A program made the position numbers and the translations under genes. This document shows, one piece after another, positions 25,477-37,430 of a DNA stretch of 64,000 nucleotides (its first letter is position 1; every line of letters starts with the position of its first letter). Source of the stretch: Chlorops oryzae (taxonomy: Eukaryota; Arthropoda; Insecta; Diptera; Chloropidae); NCBI GenBank assembly GCA_020466095.1, contig CM035808.1:23822296-23886295 (forward strand), given 5' to 3'. The notes below the pieces were generated by a model, which worked only from the letters and a program-made list of their open reading frames with translations, had not been told where the DNA came from and did not search any database.

Positions 25477-25703
25477 TTATTTGAGACCGATGATTTCCAT
25501 TTTAATGCTCTCTTTCGGCGGCCGCATATCCCGATGAAAACGGGAGTTATGAGTAGACAAAGACCATTTTGTTTTAAAACTTCTATTACAAATAACGCAT
25601 TCATAATCTCGGGCAGATATAACTGTATGTTTCGATGCAGTATGGCGACGTAAGGCATTGATTGATTGCAATTTCCTCTTGCATTGTTTGCAAACAAGAA
25701 CAT
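25477..25703 (-). CDS. Alternative terminal exon 2 of the BTB gene (two C2H2 fingers)
   Basis: Opens after an ATTTCAG acceptor and reads DVLVCKQCKRKLQSINALRR, with fingers CKQC...HTASKH and CVICNRSF...HNSRFH, ending EIIGLK-stop. Entry phase is identical to the exon at 27864-27653, so either can follow the exon ending at 28696. It lies about 2 kb further downstream. Confidence 0.82.
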
Positions 25704-28700
25704 CTGAAATTGAAAGCGAAATGAATTAGAATATGTTATTCAACTCGCGATATTCAAAAAAAAAAAACCCAATTTCTGAGTATCCCCAGTGGCCTTACAA
25801 AGGAAAATATGACGGCGAAGCTTTTATGAATAGTTAACTTTATCAAAAATGATCACCAATTATGCTACCGAACAAATAATAATTAGTTAATGTCTTTTAT
25901 AAACAGAAGATCCTGAAATACTTTCCTATTCAATGAAAAATAATACAGGCAAACGATTTCTTTTTTCCACACTGAATTCTATTTCAATTTCTTAAATGAC
26001 TCTTCTTATTAAGTTAATACGAAATTCAATATTTTTGTTTCTTTTTCACATGTTCATAATGTATGCCTATTTTGTTGTATTAAATATTATTGTTTATAAC
26101 TTATGTGTCTAATGACTAGCCCGTTGCTAGTATACAAAGGATTTGAAGTACAGTAATCTTATGTTAAAGAGAACTAAGTTTCTAAACTGGTTTCATTTCA
26201 AATCGATTAATTATCTTACAGCTATTTTTATCTCTCTATGCTTTCTCATAAATAAAAAATGTAAAGATAAAAATCAAAAATATATTTTTCTACAATTCAA
26301 TGAAAATTTTTACAAAATGAAGTAAAATAAAAAATGTCAAAATTATTTTATTGCAACAGTTCATGTTCCCAGGTCTGGGCGATAAGATGAAATAGAATTC
26401 GATATTTTATAGCTATTATGCGGTGTTTTAAACTTTTCATTATTTCATGATTTTCTTGATTTGATATAAAAAAAAAAAAATATGTGTGTGTGTGTGTTTT
26501 TAACAATGCATTGAAAAAAAAAAATAATTTTAATTCTAAAATTGTATAATCACATTTGCGATAACTCAAGTCGATGGGAATTCAATGTTGTACGATTTTT
26601 AATTTCACTTGATTCAAAAAATATTAAAGCTTTTATTATATTATCAATGATTTCGTTAGTTATTGTTACTGTTTTATTCGTCAATTCATTTATAAAATTT
26701 TTATTTTTATTTGTTCATATCTATAAAAATGAATTATTTAAAAAAAATTATTAAATGAAGAATTAATTAGTTCTGTGTCCTTTTGAGGTCCTTCTCAGTT
26801 TTCTGAATCACTAGTAAGTAACTAAGTAAGCTCTTTATTTCATCAGAGTTTTTTTTCAGGTTGGTCCTATACATACTATTTTTATGCCTATATCCAAATT
26901 ATTATTAAGCTTCATGATAATCTTAAGATAAAAAAAAAACTCCAAAATGATACAAACTTTGATCTAGTTTGAGAAAAATAAGGTAATTCAAATTAAACAC
27001 AAAATCCTTTTTGTTTAACCATGTTTTAACAAATTAACTCAAGTAATCGCCTATAAAAATAAACAGTAATAAAAATATGAACTTTGGTTATACGATCAAA
27101 ATCGTACAAGATTCGTCAGCAAAACTCTTCCGAAATTATACGTCAAAGCAAATATTAGCTACATTCAATCTCATGTTATCGCCCAAGACGAAAAGTTTGA
27201 TAAACTTTCTCAGTCTAATGACAAATTACGAAAAAAAAAAAAAAAAATACTCAATGGGGATATTCACATCGAAATTTTAAATATAATGACTTGTTATTCG
27301 TTATCACCTCCAGCAAAGCTTGCCTTCGCAAGTATATTGTAGCGAACTATTATAGACAAACTTTAGGAGCAATAACCTTCCAAGTTATTGTTGCGGATGT
27401 AAATACCCCTAACTTAAATAAAAAAAAAAAAAATTATGTATATATATATATATAACAAATTAATATTCAACATAATGGCAGGAATCCAAAAACTATTCAA
27501 AATGAAAAGGAGTATTAAGCATTATTCAAAACTCTTTTGGACGTTTTCTTTTTCTTTACGACAAAGTTCCGATGTAGTTGAAAATTCTAATTATCCCCAC
27601 TGCTCGCGAGCACATTTTGCGCTTCTAAGCGTCGTAATTGAAATATCGTCCATCAATTCTTCGATTTGACGCTTCCGACATTTTGCTCATGCGAAATTCT
27701 TATGTGCTCCCGAAGACTGTATTTGTTTTTGAAATTTTTGTTGCACAATTCACACTTTCGCGGCGGCTGTGGTGTATGCTGTGTTCGAATATGTCTCCAA
27801 AGATTGACCGTGGTAATGACCATTTTGCAAAATTGACATTCTGTCCATTTATTATTTGGTAAATCTAAAAATACACAAACAAAGTGTTTTTTTAAATTGC
27901 AATGTCTACGAAATTTCGAAAAAGAAGAACCAAAATAATCATTAAATTCCAAATTTATAAAATAAACAAACGAATACGTAACATTAACATAGAAAATTGG
28001 AGACATATTCGCAGCATGTCGTTTTCCAGTATTTATCGTTTTATGCGCAATTAACTAAAATTATTGTTAAAAAAAAGTTATCTAAAAAAAAGTACAATGT
28101 ATAACAATAAAAAAATAAAATAAAAAAATTATCTTATACTTATGTTAAAAGAGTTTTGATTTTATTAGAATGAATTTAATTGAAATAATTTCCAAAATAA
28201 GAATACAGATGGGAATATGTTTTTTACTCTTTAATATCCTTCATAAGTTCATAACTGACTATTATAACTTTAAATAAAAAAGATAAGTGAACGAAATTTG
28301 ATTTGGAAAATAATTTTTTATTTAAATTCTATAAAAGAAAGCAAAAATTCTCCAAAGATCTTATAAAGCTGCAAGAATTCATAGAAGCGTGAGAAGTGTA
28401 TCCGACCTTGATTGAAATTTTTATGCTAAATTTGTCAAAATAGAACAGGTTCTCAGCTCAGCTATACATATTTTTTTGATATCCTTTCTATTGTATTTTC
28501 ATAATTCAGAACTTTAACTATCTTATGTCCAGAAATCGAAACCCCATAAAAAATTTCAAAACATATATAAAATTTCTATTGAAATCACATTGATTTCGAG
28601 CTGTTTTATTCGGATTCGATTTCTAGAGCATTCCTGATTAAGAAAACTATATTTTTATAAAAGTTAAAGCGAAATGCTAAAGCAAGGCCACTCACCCGCT

Positions 28701-30607
28701 GTACTACTTTTGTTGTCTGTCTTAACAACTGATGTTGATATATTAGAGCCGCCATTTGTTCCCTCATTTGCTTCATTCAATGTTTCTTGAGTATTTGATG
28801 TTGTAGCCGTCGCTGTCGTGTTCAATAAGCGACCTTAGAACAATAAATAAAAATATTCAAAAATGTTACTATTCAAATTTGTATATCAAGATTTTTTTGA
28901 GGTTGCTTAATTAGTATATTAAATGATTAAGGCCCGGTTTTTTCTGTTTCCGTTAAAGTTTTTTCTTTACGATATCCTCTGTAAATGTTAAAATTTTTAT
29001 ATACCTTACAAAATAACAAGCTATTTATATCTACTTTTTGCCTTTAATACGTATTAGGACTACTTCTTTGGCTAAGCACAGACTAAAATATCTAGATGTT
29101 ATAAGGATAGGAGATTTCCATAACAACATACCCATCTCAATGGATATTTCAGCATTTTCACTTTCGGGTTGAGGATACTTCTCATCAATTTCGGATTCTG
29201 TCAATATCTCATATTCCGATGTGTATTGGGTAACATTTTGCGAACCTCCGTCCTGCGATGAAGGCTGTGTAGCTCCATCTGACATATGCTGATCTTCGAC
29301 ATCACTCACAATGTACTCGGTTCCGCGTAAAAACGTCATCTCTGTCGCTAAAAATTTAATGGGTCTTGTATGATATTCATTTAAGTTGTATAAAAAAGAA
29401 AAATTCTACCTTTAACTATGTTTGGTTCCTCCTTAACATAATTAACTGTCTCAGCGGTATAGATGTTATCATCATCGTCTGAAAATGTTATTTTACGCTT
29501 TTTCGTACTTGGAGTTGTTAGCGTTACAGTGTTGGTGGTACTTAATTGCTGATGTTGGTGATGTTGTTGATGCTGCTGTTGCTGCTGTTGTTGTTGTTGC
29601 TGCTGCTGCTGTTGTTGTTGTTGATGGTGGTGCTGCTGCTGCTGGTGACTAATGGCATGATGCTGTAATTGTGATAAACTTACTTGCTGTTGATGTTGTT
29701 GCTGTGTTTGCTGTACTTGAATATGTTGGATTTGATGTTGTTGTGCAGGTTGTTGTAGTGTTTGTGTTGTTGGCGCTTGCAATATTGTTGCCGCTGGTAT
29801 TTCGATAGCTTGCGTTGAGGATGCCTGTGAAACCGACACGGCAACTGGTTCATTAATTGCACGAATCGTGCTTGGTATAGTCTTAATTAATTTCTGCTGA
29901 TCGACTATCGGCAATTCGGGTTTCTGCTTTTCCTTCTCCTCGGCAGTAAGTCCTTGCACAGCAAGCAATTCCGCCGTCTGCAAGAACGATTGCAGCGCTT
30001 CTTGCTGAACATTCACCTCACCCTTTATTGGAGTTTCAGATGGATTAGTAAATATATCTATATTTATAGGCATACAAATTTTAAAAATCTGTTGGCAGGA
30101 TATACGTTGGACAACTCGGAAAGCGTTCGCCAATTTTAAAAGCATAATTTTACCCAATGGAAATATGAAGTATGGTGTAGAGCTTGAAGAATGGCATTAT
30201 ATCGTTGTTATAACGAAGACATGCAATATTTATTGGAACGCCCACATCATGTGGGAGTACGTAGTATGGGAGTACGTTCTATGGGAGTATGTTCTATGGG
30301 ATGGGATATAAGATTATATATTATACAAATCTCTTACCTGATACATAAACTCAATGATTGAGTTGAGATCTTCGAACTTTATGAATTTGAATATTATAAC
30401 TGGATGTGGATGTGGACTTTCTTTGAATATTTCTTTAAAATACGAACTACAAGAGCTCAATACGACTTTATGTGCCCTTATTCGCTTTCCATCACAGAAG
30501 AGGCTCACATCGACGAAATCGTCGTTTTGCCGATGGTTCTCCATAGCGTAGGTTAGATGACGGTAGTAGTTATTCCATCGCAATGAATACTGTTGTGTGG
30601 TTGCCAT
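25477..30607 (-). CDS. BTB/POZ transcription factor with alternative C2H2 zinc-finger ends
   Basis: Start at 30607 (MATTQQYSLRWNNYYRHLTY). Common exons: 30607-30338, 30022-29410, 29347-29132 and 28833-28696. Exon 1 is the BTB domain (DDFVDVSLFCDGKRIRAHKV, then SCSSYFKEIF). It continues in exon 2 with GEVNVQQEALQSFLQTAELL. A long Gln/His tract follows (about residues 180-260) and then acidic, Ser/Thr-rich linkers. The transcript then splices to one of two terminal exons, 27864-27653 or 25703-25477. Both start in the same phase, completing a GAT codon, and each has two C2H2 fingers. Predicted isoforms are 482 and 487 aa. The architecture is that of fly BTB-ZnF regulators such as lola, broad and mod(mdg4). 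I could not assign the specific orthologue. Likely a nuclear DNA-binding dimer. Confidence 0.88.
25704..27652. other. Intron / inter-exon region of the BTB gene
   Basis: Very AT-rich with A and T homopolymers and a (TG)n run near 26482-26496. No exon with zinc-finger codons was seen between the two terminal exons. Further alternative ends cannot be excluded. Confidence 0.4.
27653..27864 (-). CDS. Alternative terminal exon 1 of the BTB gene (two C2H2 fingers)
   Basis: Follows a TTTTTAG acceptor and reads DLPNNKWTECQFCKMVITTV, with fingers CQFC...HIRTQH and CELCNKNF...HIRISH, ending GSVKSKN-stop (TGA at 27655-27653). Sequence outside the cysteines and histidines differs from the other terminal exon, so the two isoforms should bind different DNA sites. 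Confidence 0.82.
29536..29720. repeat. CAG/CAA trinucleotide tract in the BTB gene
   Basis: The plus strand shows TGCTGT/TTGTTG repeats, which encode on the minus strand an uninterrupted run of 17 Gln plus flanking Gln/His clusters. The mix of CAA and CAG suggests an old, partly stabilised tract. A length polymorphism is likely. Confidence 0.8.
30250..30302. repeat. Short tandem repeat, ~17-bp unit
   Basis: Three imperfect copies of a unit like ATGGGAGTACGTTCT in the first intron of the BTB gene. No function visible. Confidence 0.6.
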
Positions 30608-32211
30608 AGTGAAGAAGAAGACTTAATGTTTTGTTTTTGCTCGAATGTTAATCCAATTAGCAAGTAATTGCAAGAAGTTACTTTATCAATTTAATGATTC
30701 GTTGAATGGTTCTGCTCAAAACGTTTGATGAAAAACACTGTACGAACAGTTAAATCACTTTTACCCACTTTTTTCAAAAGAAATCGCCGTTTTGTAGCCA
30801 TTCAATACAAAAATCTTTTTTTCACTAACAACGCAACGCTTTTTCTTTTTCTGTTGTCAATAAGCTAGTGAAGTGCGACAGTTATCGACAGCTATCGATT
30901 TTTGAGCAGCACTGAATTTTTCTTACTCCTTTGTTAGACGCGGAAGCAAATGCTGAAGTAGTAGCCAAACAATCTGAGAAGTTGGCTATTAGTAGCCAGA
31001 CTATTTGGCAAGTTGGCTATTAGTAGCCAAGTAATTGGTTGTTTGGAAGTGGTCTTTGATGAATATAACCGAAGTCACTAACCTTTGCCACAAAGACTCG
31101 AACCCAACTAGGAAATTCCAGCGATGATGGGGATGATGATGGTGTTGATGTTGATGTGGTTGATGGTGAAGTCGGCGATGAGGGTGACGATGATGATGAC
31201 GGTCATGGTGATGATGATTATAACTTACACAGCTTCTTGCTACATCACGTCGTGAAAAATCTTCAGAAATTCTGCTAGTCTTAAGTGTCCCATTTTTCAA
31301 ACCAAATGAGAATTATAGCCGTTATGCTAAAATTTCATTTTATGCACAGATGCCAGAACGAGGGGTTTTTCTAATTTTGAAGGAATCTTTCGGTTTATCG
31401 ACATGCGAAAAAAAATCGGTATATCGTCTCAAAATTTTGTACTAAAATATTTGTTTAAAATTGTGCCACTGTTTCACGTTGAAAGTTTTTATAACCTGCT
31501 TTTATGTCTGGTTTTACATGCCTACCCGTTCGTTTTTTCGTTGAAGTTTGTTTTGCGTCCGTTTATGGGAGATTTTTTTTTACAAGGGAAAGTACCAAAG
31601 ATGTCCAAATCATGTGTCCGCGTCCCCTTCTCAGAGCGTCCGCTTATTGGAGCGTGCTTTGCATAAAAACATTCGAAAAAAACTTGTGTATTGAAAATCT
31701 ATATATATTATAGATTTAAGATTAGAATAGATTAAATCTATATATAATATTATAGAAATATATTAAACAATAACGAAAATTCGTGTGTCGTCGCAAACTG
31801 ACCAAACGCGTCATCCGATTTTATTCAAAATTTCGGAATACGTTGGGGATGGTCTGTGGATGGCTTTCGTGAAGTTTGAACGAAATCGGTGCACGTGGTT
31901 CTCGCAGATCAATAATAATATCAATGTTTGATAGTGGGACTCATGCAGATACCCAAATTGTAGGAAATGAGCATTTTGTCACACAACTGTCAAAATTTAT
32001 ATGAAAACTTACGATGGGAAAAGTTGCGAAGTTGCGATTTGCAAAGCTGCATGAGTATCACTGATGTATGCGATGAGCTATCGCATGTGGAGTCCAACTG
32101 TAACATATGGTCTGACAAGCACTGTTCTATGTTGTTTTTGCTCGAGTTCTTGACAGATTGTTATAAACATATAGTACTATATGGTTATAAACAATCATAC
32201 AATACTAAACA
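30608..32211. other. Intergenic region between the BTB gene and prune (head to head)
   Basis: Holds both 5' flanks. It includes three short repeats around GTAGCCAA/AAGTTGGCTATTA at 30960-31040 and a GAT/GAC-rich trinucleotide tract at 31118-31218. The latter's antisense makes a spurious His-rich frame. No other gene is supported. Confidence 0.5.
31118..31218. repeat. GAT/GGT trinucleotide-rich tract
   Basis: Imperfect GATGATGATGGTGTTGATG-type repeats. The 99-codon minus-strand frame over it is compositionally His-rich because of the repeat and is not accepted as a gene. Confidence 0.7.
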
Positions 32212-33553
32212 ATGTTAAATTTTTTAAATCAAACTCGTAAACTTCTAAATGTTAAGGTAGGTACTACAATATATAAATGTAATCTAGCACGAACTGACCT
32301 TACACCTTTTAGGAAGCCGTTTGTGTTGTGCTTGGGAATGAATCGTGTGATTTGGATTCGGTGTGTTCAGCCCTTTGCTTAGCATATCTTTTAGAAAGAG
32401 GAAGAGGAGACGAATGTGGGAATTTCACGTGAAACACAAATAATTGAACAAAAAACTAAATAACATTATTTTCAGATCTAAAGCATATAAAGTCCAAACG
32501 ATTCCTGCCAGTACTTAATATACCACGACGCGATTATCCTATTAAAACCGAAGTCAACTATTTACTTCGAAAGAATAATATTCAAGAAGGATGTCTTACC
32601 TTTCGCGATGAGTTGCACGAGGATTTTCTGGCACGTAGTGAGTTTATTTTAGTCGACCATCATGAGAGTCCATTCATCGCAAAAACTGTAGCTGTATACG
32701 ATCATAGACCAAGAGATATTAACGTAGCATTCCCTAAAGACTGTTATGTTAAAATAGAATTAGTTGGCTCCTGCGCAACACTAATTGCCGAAGAGTTTTT
32801 TAACCAAATATGTGTAACGGCCGACCTGAGGACAAATGGAATTACTTACAGTTTGCTAAGGGATACTATCATTTTGGATACGGTCAATTTCTCTCCTAGT
32901 GCGGCAAGGTAAAAATACTCATTGTGTGATTAAGTTTTTAATAAAAAAAAAAAAACTTATTTATAAAAAGGTTTACCACAAAAGACGAACAAATCTTGAG
33001 CCGTTTGGAGAGTTTATTGGAGGGTTTATTTGTTATAGAATGTGAGTCCAAACCGGATATCGAATCACGTGAAGAGATTTTTTACCTACTACGTAGAGCT
33101 CGGGCTGATGTCAGCAGTTTGACGGCTTCACAACTTTTGCGAAAGGACCTAAAAGTTCTTACGAGCTCAAAAGGCGGTGCAGTAGTAGCTTTGCCTGGTT
33201 TCCCTTTACAGGTGCAACAATTCATTAAAAAATCTGGTGCTGAAGACGCTTTGTTGGATTTTGCAAATGAAAGAAATTGCAATATCGTGCTACTGCTTGG
33301 AATGTTTGTAGCCAAAGACGGTAGCGTTGAACGCGACATTGGATTGATCAGCATTGGCGATAACATGAAATTGAGAGACTTTATTGAAGCACGTTTGTTA
33401 ACATCCAACGATCCATTAGTTGACTTGGACCGTTATGAAAACTGTAATTTCATGGATGGTCATTACTACAGGCAAAAAAATATCAAAGCTACAAGAAAGC
33501 ACATTCTTCCAATTGTAATGAAAGCCCTGGAAAACTGGCAGACTGAAAAATAA
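32212..33553 (+). CDS. pn: Prune, DHH-family exopolyphosphatase/phosphodiesterase
   Basis: Exons 32212-32256, 32313-32415, 32476-32908 and 32971-33553 are phase-consistent and give about 387 aa. The first conserved DHH-superfamily motif is LGNESCDLDSV in exon 2. The signature ILVDHHESP is in exon 3. The DHHA2 region fills exon 4 (GMFVAKDGSVERDIGLISI). Prune proteins are metal-dependent cytosolic enzymes that cleave short polyphosphate, and the fly gene is known for its eye-colour and prune/Killer-of-prune interaction. Exon 2 uses a donor at GAAT/GTGGGA, which I chose because it alone keeps frame into exon 3. Neighbouring Nmd3 is convergent, with 106 bp between stop codons. This short spacing suggests overlapping 3' UTRs. 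Confidence 0.93.
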
Positions 33554-33659
33554 ACATAAAAATTATTATTCATTTATTAAAAAAAAAATTATTTTCATTT
33601 TTCTTTTGGGTTATTCTGTACATACGACAGACATTCACTTTGACTACATTTCGATAAAA

Positions 33660-35203
33660 TCATCCATCACCTTCCATCGCATCATCTTCAACATCCAATT
33701 GCATATCATCGAGCATTTCAGCAAGCGTTATTCTGGGAACATTATCGTTAAATGGCAGGGTGTCGCCATCATCAACTGGCACTTTCTGTTTATCACGATA
33801 AATATTAACTTGTTTGCGAAATTCCGTATCCTCTTCAAGATCCTGCAAGAACTCTTGATAATCATATTTGCTACGTTCATCGGTCTCCTCGTTTGCCAAG
33901 TGTCTAAGTTTCCAATTTCTTTGACTGGCGCGCGTCTGTTGTTCGCCATAAAACTTGCGTACCAGCACAACATCAGGTATTTGTTCCGCTTTCAGCTTAT
34001 CAAACTCCGCATTATTGATATTTGCTTCAGCCAAGTTGTAGCCCAATACCGAATCGCCCACCTTTAGCAAGTGACCCAAATGGGAGCGTGTATGTATTGT
34101 ATTATCGTTTACCCAAGCTCTGAGGCACGCACCACCCAAATATCGCAAAGCACATGACGAAATGAGATTTGACCATGTCCCGGATAGAATTTCCGATCTT
34201 TATCCATTATTATCTCAATATCCATGACAATATATTCTACCAATTGCTTCGGATTACAAATAGCTGAAAAAGGTGCGCGGAAATAAACTTGACTCGTAAT
34301 TTCCGATATCTGTGCTGTTAGCGGATCAATAAGATGCACACCACTTGCTACTTTATGCACTAACGAAATCGGCGATAAGTTCCCAAACTGATTGCGCAGC
34401 TTCTTCGATAAACAAACCGCACTATCTCTCGAAATGGGCGCAATTTCTATAGCCCAAGTGTATTTGTAATTATATAGATTACTGTGTATATCATGGGAGA
34501 TCAAACGCTTCGAAGATTGAACTTTGACTGGAACTACCGCTTGCAAGAAATCTACCATTTTTCGTGCATGATTCTCATTCGCATAGAAAAAATCTAAGCC
34601 ACCATGCGTTGGTTTTATCCCAAGCGTATTCTCATGTGCCTTATGCTTCAATATTAACTGCTCCAAGTAATAGAAGGTTTTCTTATTCTCTGCATGTTGG
34701 CGCACTTGGACCAAACAACGCCAAAAATCCTTCGCCTCAGTTCGATGGCAATCGTCGCACATTTGATTTTGTACAGTGAATTCAACAACGAAGACTTGCT
34801 GCAGCAATGTTCCGCCAGCAACTTCACCATGCACAGTCAATTTCATCTTAATCCTCTTTGAATGCGGTTCTGTCCATATGAAACCAGCATCGACAAGTTT
34901 TACCTCTTTCAGACCCTTCAGCTTTTTAATACAAAGCGCTAATAGCTCACGTGACTCCAAGGAGGCACTTATCCATTCGCCTGGCGGCTGTAGATAGCGT
35001 TCACAATTCCGACAGAAATGTAGCACAGCTTGTTTGGGTATATTTTCCGTTATATCCACATGATTTCGAAGACAGGTTACGCACATATTTGATGGATTCG
35101 GCTCAATTGCTATACCACATTCACAGCATAGTATCATGGCGCTTTGCGACTGTACTGATATTGTGGAATTGCTCATCTCTGCATCGTTGCTCACGCCCTC
35201 CAT
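33660..35203 (-). CDS. Nmd3: 60S ribosomal export protein NMD3, intronless, one apparent frameshift
   Basis: Adaptor that carries the pre-60S ribosomal subunit out of the nucleus through the CRM1 exportin. Residues about 22-170 hold the paired CxxC zinc-binding motifs (CCECGIAIEPN, CVTC, CRNCERY, CDDCHR). These are followed by the conserved GLDFFY and SRDSAVCLSKKL blocks and an acidic C-terminus (QDLEEDTEFRKQ, then LAEMLDDMQLD). The frame is continuous from 35203 to SELG at 34112, where a TAA follows. The remaining 160 residues resume in another frame at VNDNTIHTRSHLGHLL. Adding one base to the G run at about 34110-34113 restores a protein of about 514 aa, the family's length. The break is most likely a sequencing or assembly deletion in a homopolymer, though a real lesion is possible. 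The promoter region is the left copy of the duplicated 672-bp segment. Confidence 0.93.
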
Positions 35204-36420
35204 CTTTCAAGATAATTTCACGATCCAAGTGTTTAAGGAGGAACTCTACCAGTGTTGCCAGATAGGTTTTGTAAAATTCTGCTAGACAGCGCTTTATTTT
35301 CAGCTAGATTCAGCTGAATTCAAATATGCCAGTTTTCGTATAGAAAAACATTCGCTTGAAAACAAAAAAAAAATCTTACCCCCGGTTTCACCAAGCTATT
35401 GAAATAAAACTTGAATGAAACGAAGTTTCTAATCGCATATAAATAAAAGGTAATTTTAATTTAATTTTATTTAAATAGCTTGGTGAAACAGTGGGTTACT
35501 TTTTTATTTTAATATTTATTTTATGATAATATCACAATTTTATTATCAGTTTTAGCTCGTTTGCTAAATATTCACAAATCCCCCAACGCTTCAAAACAAT
35601 CCGTTACTGGCATATATAAGCAAGCAGTTGACCAGTATTTCCAGATCAAGCATTTTTCTCTGGCTAATCTCAAACGCTTTTTCGTGTCTCGTAGGGGAAA
35701 GATCTCAAAATGTGGTTCTTTGATTACCAATGGAACATAAAATTTGTTCATCTATTTGCAAAAGCCTAAAAATCAGCTAAAAAGCTGCTGATAAACAGTA
35801 AAATTCCGCTAGATTTTCAGCTATCCGCAATAACGAATTTTTCTCAGCTGCCCAATTTCAAAATCTGCTAGATCTAGCAGAAAATCTGCTGATCTGGCAT
35901 CACTGAACTCTACTTATTTCATCAAAACACGTGTTAACTGTCTAAAGATATTTAGTGCTGTATGAAACGAAAATACGCTACCGGGTACTTTGTAAGATAC
36001 GTTACTTTTTATTTATTATTTATTTTTTCTATTGTACATTCTACGAATGTATGTTATGATAAGAACGTTTTAAATGAAAGTAAATATTGTTAGTTTTGAA
36101 TTTTAAATACAATCTGGTTTAGTAAAAGTTTTTCTTGAATTGCTGAAATCGTTAAATTTATAAATTTTCATTCAAATCCAATACGATTACTTGGTGCGGC
36201 AACAGTATCGAATGTCAAATTATTTTCGACAGACTCAATGAGTTTACATTTTTCGTGACGGTTTGTTTACTGAAAAGATATATAAAATATCAAAATGCAG
36301 CGAGAGGAAAAACAATTGGAAATGACGCTGGATGCAGTGTTAAATCGTTTGAACGATCTTAAAATAGCAATAGGAGCAATGATCCATAAGCTGGAAACAG
36401 AATACGAATATATAAATTGG
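35085..36420 (+). repeat. Duplicated Nmd3-MED8 promoter segment, left copy (with MITE)
   Basis: Excluding the 656-bp MITE and its 8-bp target duplicate, this is 672 bp, the same length as the copy at 45812-46483. By eye the two differ by roughly 20 substitutions and no other indels. It spans the first ~40 codons of Nmd3 (minus strand), the intergenic promoter and the first 42 codons of MED8 (plus strand). Confidence 0.9.
35250..35905. mobile_element. hAT-type MITE, 656 bp
   Basis: Termini CAGTGTTGCCAGAT and, inverted, CAGTGATGCCAGAT. Flanked by a perfect 8-bp target duplication AACTCTAC (35242-35249 and 35906-35913). The empty site exists at 45961-45980 in the other promoter copy, which proves the insertion. 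There is no transposase ORF inside, so it is non-autonomous. 8-bp duplications and CAG-type ends are characteristic of hAT elements. Confidence 0.92.
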
Positions 36421-36429
36421 AATTATTGA
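36295..36429 (+). pseudogene. Truncated MED8 5' fragment (42 codons)
   Basis: Identical in reading to the start of MED8 (MQREEKQLEMTLDAVLNRL) up to YINW, then runs into foreign sequence and stops at TGA 36427-36429. It keeps a copy of the MED8 promoter, so it may be transcribed, but it cannot make a Mediator subunit. Confidence 0.9.
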
Positions 36430-36520
36430 TTTTACTATATTACCGTACGAAAATATTGATTTGGATTTGGTTTCAACATAGTTTTTAATAATAAATTGCA
36501 AAGTTTAATAAAGAACGTAA

Positions 36521-37309
36521 GAGGCTGTTTCCACTATAACCGCATCTAGCATCTTTCAGCATTTTGGCAAGATGCGGAAAGATGCGGTGTGAATTTACAT
36601 GCAATTGTTGTTGTATCCTGAACCGCATCTTCTGCGCATCTTTAAAAGATGCGAAGAAAATGCGATTTTTTCCGATTATCTATCGATTTTAACTGCACAT
36701 GTCTAGTGAAACATATGTTAATGACCAGCATTTCAGGAATTGTCAGCAGCACAAATGGCGGGAAACCAAGAAAAAATGTAACATTATTATGAGATATACA
36801 TATCGCACCCTTGCTACTAAATCGGCACAATTCGAAATTTCGTATTTCTCGAAAATCATTCAATCTCTCTTGAAACTAAGGAGAAATAATGTTTTTTCTA
36901 AACTTATATTACTATCAATCGATTGCTGCATCTGTCAATATAACCTTTTTTTTTTTAAGTGTTCGGTTTTTTACACAAAAATCAAATCGAACATGAAAAA
37001 ATTGATTAAAAAAATTTTGAATTGTGCCGATTTATTAGCAAAGGTGCGATATATGTACAATATTATGAGAAAAATTTAATTTGTAGTTACTACTGATTTT
37101 TTAAATAATTTATTTCTATATAATAGTTAAAATATTCGTCCGAATAGTGGCCGAATATTCGTGGCATCACTAGTAAAAATATCAATTGTAAACAAAAATC
37201 AGCTGATTTGAAAGATGCAAGATGCGAAATGCCAAGTGGAAACACCAATCTCAAAAAATCGCATCTTGAAGATGCGAAAGCAAGATGCGGCTATAGTGGA
37301 AACGGCCTC
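36521..37309. mobile_element. PIF/Harbinger-like MITE, 789 bp
   Basis: Terminal inverted repeats GAGGCTGTTTCCACTATAAC and, from the right end, GAGGCCGTTTCCACTATAGC. Target duplication TAA at 36518-36520 and 37310-37312. The interior carries a fragment (about 37085-37175) matching the right part of the hAT MITE at 50679-51140, so one element has inserted in or been captured by another. The 126-codon open frame inside looks like chance. Confidence 0.85.
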
Positions 37310-37430
37310 TAACACTGAAATATTTCTAAATGCGAATACAAGCTAAGATTAATGATTATTTCCAGTAAATATAGATTTCATAATATGGAGTAGGTACTTT
37401 GGTATACATATTTTTTTTTATATAATGATC

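Noticed and set aside
31001..31300. His-rich 99-codon minus-strand ORF
   Set aside because: Produced by a GAT/GGT trinucleotide tract; no other support.
36699..37079. 126-codon plus-strand ORF
   Set aside because: Lies inside a MITE, has low complexity and no homology I recognise.
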